Shown here: in pieces, positions 61,558-64,000 of the stretch
Layout: each line of letters starts with the position of its first letter
Position numbering within the stretch: the stretch's first letter is position 1
NCBI GenBank assembly: GCA_005408345.1
Contig: SEMN01000122.1
Coordinates: forward strand, 591,001-655,000
Direction: 5' to 3'
Source: Macquaria australasica
Lineage: Eukaryota; Chordata; Actinopteri; Centrarchiformes; Percichthyidae
DNA length: 64,000 nucleotides
The notes under the pieces: model-generated
What the model was told of the DNA's origin: nothing
Databases searched by the model: none
What the model saw: the letters and a program-made list of their open reading frames with translations, nothing else
Program-made: the position numbers and the translations under genes

Positions 61558-64000
61558 ATCTCTGCAGCTTTTCTTGAAATTTACAAATCCAGCCACTATG
61601 CAACACTGCAATCCTACAGTAATTCTAACTTTAAGAGGTCAGTTTTGTTGTCCAGTGCATTAGTGCTTTGGGTTTCTTCCCTTCTACACAAGAGCTCTAA
61701 TGCCACCTGCCTAAAACAGTTCAAGTCAATGCCAAATGAAAATGTTTTATTAATGACTTTTTTTGTCCTCCTTATTTCTTCAGAGCAGAGTATGCAGGCA
61801 TGGAGGTAGAGCTGGGAGTTGGTGGAGAGGTGAGGTTGGGTCTGAAGTGCTTGATCCTTTGCTCACCACATACCTACACTGAATGTGTGCCCTGGATTTT
61901 GTTATTAGGTGATGTGGCCTGGGAGACAAGCCAGAGGGAAAAAAAGAACTGACGGGAAAAAATTCCACTGCTGCCTTTCGTTTCAACTGACTTCCCAAAA
62001 AGAAAGGTAGTTTTTCCGTGCATGTCAAATATCACAGATTTAGATTTCAAAAACAAAAAAACAAACAAACAGACATGACCAGGTGTCCTGCAGGATGCAG
62101 CCAGTGTTATGCAACGCCCATAAATCTAGGTGAAGTTTTGTTGACGTTCATATGGCAGAATTCACAGCCGCAAGACAACAGGACCATCACAGGCTGAAAG
62201 GAGGGGGACAGTCCTGAGCCATGTCTGTCCTTCATCCAGTCTGGCCGGACAGACAGAGCCGGGGAATGACCTTACATCACATGATGTTTTCTATCTGAGT
62301 CACTCACTCAATGTGTCTACTGTTTTCAAATAGAATTTTAAAAAAAGTGAATTACAGCAATGACCATTAAGAAAACAAGACATAAAAATAGCAGGAAAAA
62401 ATATCTGGACTTGCCAATTAAGGGCTAAACTTTATTTGGGGGAGTTGTTGTTGGATGTGTGTTTGTCTGTGTTCTGTCCGCTCTGACCGACAGAGCCACA
62501 GAGCAGCCTGAGGTACACCTGCTCAACCACTGAGGGAAATACGAGCCCAGACAGGTTAGAATATGTGTTTTTGCAGACATTATTTGGACAGTTTACACAT
62601 TTGTGGCCATGCCCTCATTATGAAACAACTTCTGTATTAATTCTCTCTGTTTTCTCCTGCCAAATGCTCATTCTTTCCTTCAATTCCTCCTTCTTCCATC
62701 CACATCCTGCACTTCTTCCACAGGCACGTCTCTCGTTATCATAATGTTCAGCCTCAATAGAGTCTGATCCAGTAATTTTCCCCTCCAAGATCGTTTTGCA
62801 CCTGTCGCTTTCCTCCTACTTGCCTTACTTGAATTGGCCTTTTATCACCTCCTGCTTAATGACCTCTCTCTTCAGTTCAAGCCCAGATGTACTGTACAGG
62901 TGTGTTCTGTTAGTCACAACCATCATACTCAGCTCCACCGGGCGTAACCCATCCTGTTTTTCCCTTCCCTCTGTTTTTCATTTATCATTTATCTGGGCCT
63001 CTGGCACACTTCACTGCTTACAAAAAAAACATGATTCTGGCCCTCTAACGTGCATTCATAACATTTCTCAAGAGTTAGATATTTTGTTGCACCGCACAGA
63101 CATGGGAAGGCTGAGGAGGTGACTGGTCAGAACAGGACATTAACTGCATAAGAGGGAGTGAGAAAAGGGAAAAGTACCGAAGTAGCACAGAGGTAAAGCA
63201 AGGGGGACGTCCACGAGGAGTACAGCAGAATTATGACTTTAGAGATGAGCATAAATAGGAGAGAACATTGGGAGGAGAAGGGTGAAAAAAATCTACCATT
63301 TGACAATCTTTTTCCATGCAATCACCCTCTCCATCTCTTTTCATCCACCCTCTCTTTGCCTCTCCTCTTGCCTCTCTCTAAGTTTAGGAACAAATTCAAA
63401 CTACTTAACTCAAGTCACAAATCCCCACTACCAGTGTAAAACAGTCCCTCTCATTCATGTTTCTATCCCTCCTTTGTGTAGGTATCTGCCTTAGGAGATT
63501 GGACATTTAATATCTGCGTTAAGCGAAGCAAACTGCTGCTCTGTGGTTCCAGGGTTAACGGCCTAATAATATGACCACATCACTGAATATGTCTGCGGCC
63601 TCAGCGCCAAAAACATCCAAGACCACAGCAACATGTGCTTTCTCTCTCTCTCTCTCTGCTCCGCCTGACTCCATCTCCCTCTCTCCCCTCTGAAACCTGA
63701 ATTCCCCCTCTCTCTTATCTGTCTCCTGGGTTTGTCTCCATCTTTATGTCTGTCTTAATGTTTATCTGTCTGTCTGAGTCCCGCTGATTCCTGGCATAGT
63801 CTGTCCCCCTATTCCGGTTTGTTTGCTGTTGGCGGGGGTCTGCTTCCATGCAACTATTCCCAGCACGTTCTGCCTGAGCCAAATGTGATGTGGTGTTACG
63901 TAACTCTCAGATATACACTATGGGGATGTTGTTCTGTGTGACTACTGCATTAACTTTAACGTAGGTGTACTACAGACTCGCTGAGTCAAAGGCAGCACGT

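Larger units (their letters stand above)
42900..64000. other. Upstream of pde6h: no gene recognised
   Basis: 21 kb with no multi-exon gene I could assemble. The open frames are short and without family motifs, except the LINE pieces. Contents are the LINE fragments, MITEs, dispersed repeats, minisatellite and microsatellites listed separately. Pyrimidine-rich stretches lie at 62,640-62,830 and 63,630-63,780. It could be intergenic or a large intron of a gene extending past the right edge. Confidence 0.45.

Overview
The window reads as nuclear DNA of a ray-finned (teleost, probably percomorph-like) fish. Coding sequence is split into short exons with GT-AG introns, dinucleotide microsatellites are abundant, and many fish-type interspersed repeats are present (L2-type LINE tails, several small inverted-repeat DNA elements). 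Three protein genes can be assembled exon by exon with continuous reading frames: an RBFOX RNA-splicing factor on the + strand (2,824-28,551), a GPRC5-family orphan receptor on the - strand (34,234-36,949, with an upstream 5' UTR exon near 37.9-38.2 kb), and a cone-type phosphodiesterase 6 inhibitory gamma subunit on the - strand (40,944-41,308, with a TATA promoter near 42.83 kb).

Region by region: 1-2,300 is non-coding upstream sequence. 2,300-2,856 is a purine-rich 5' UTR with the first coding exon. 2,857-28,551 holds the remaining eleven rbfox coding exons, with a repeat-rich first intron (8.4 kb) and a second large intron (12,937-21,301) between the two halves of the RRM-proximal coding sequence. 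28,552 to about 32,235 is a long 3' UTR. 32.3-34.2 kb separates rbfox from the convergent GPRC5 gene. 38.2-40.5 kb is intergenic and repeat-bearing. 42.9-64.0 kb shows no gene I can support; it holds LINE fragments, MITE-like elements, a GA minisatellite and microsatellites.

The RBFOX protein (370 residues by my assembly) is closest to RBFOX2 in its variable residues, but has an unusual Gly/Ala/Thr/Asn-rich N-terminal segment and a 27-nt longer exon after the RRM. The receptor resembles GPRC5A/GPRC5D and the phosphodiesterase subunit resembles PDE6H; both families lie on human 12p, whereas RBFOX2 is on 22q, so the neighbourhood may preserve an old linkage. These genes do not form a pathway.

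The most interesting signal is regulatory. The 8.4-kb rbfox intron that follows the 93-nt RRM exon carries at least sixteen sense-strand TGCATG motifs, the binding site of RBFOX itself. Fourteen lie within 3.1 kb, while the reverse complement occurs about once there; this points to autoregulated splicing. The other strong regulatory signal is a cluster of TAATCC/TAATCT sites in the first intron and promoter of the cone phosphodiesterase gene, as expected for CRX/OTX control in photoreceptors.
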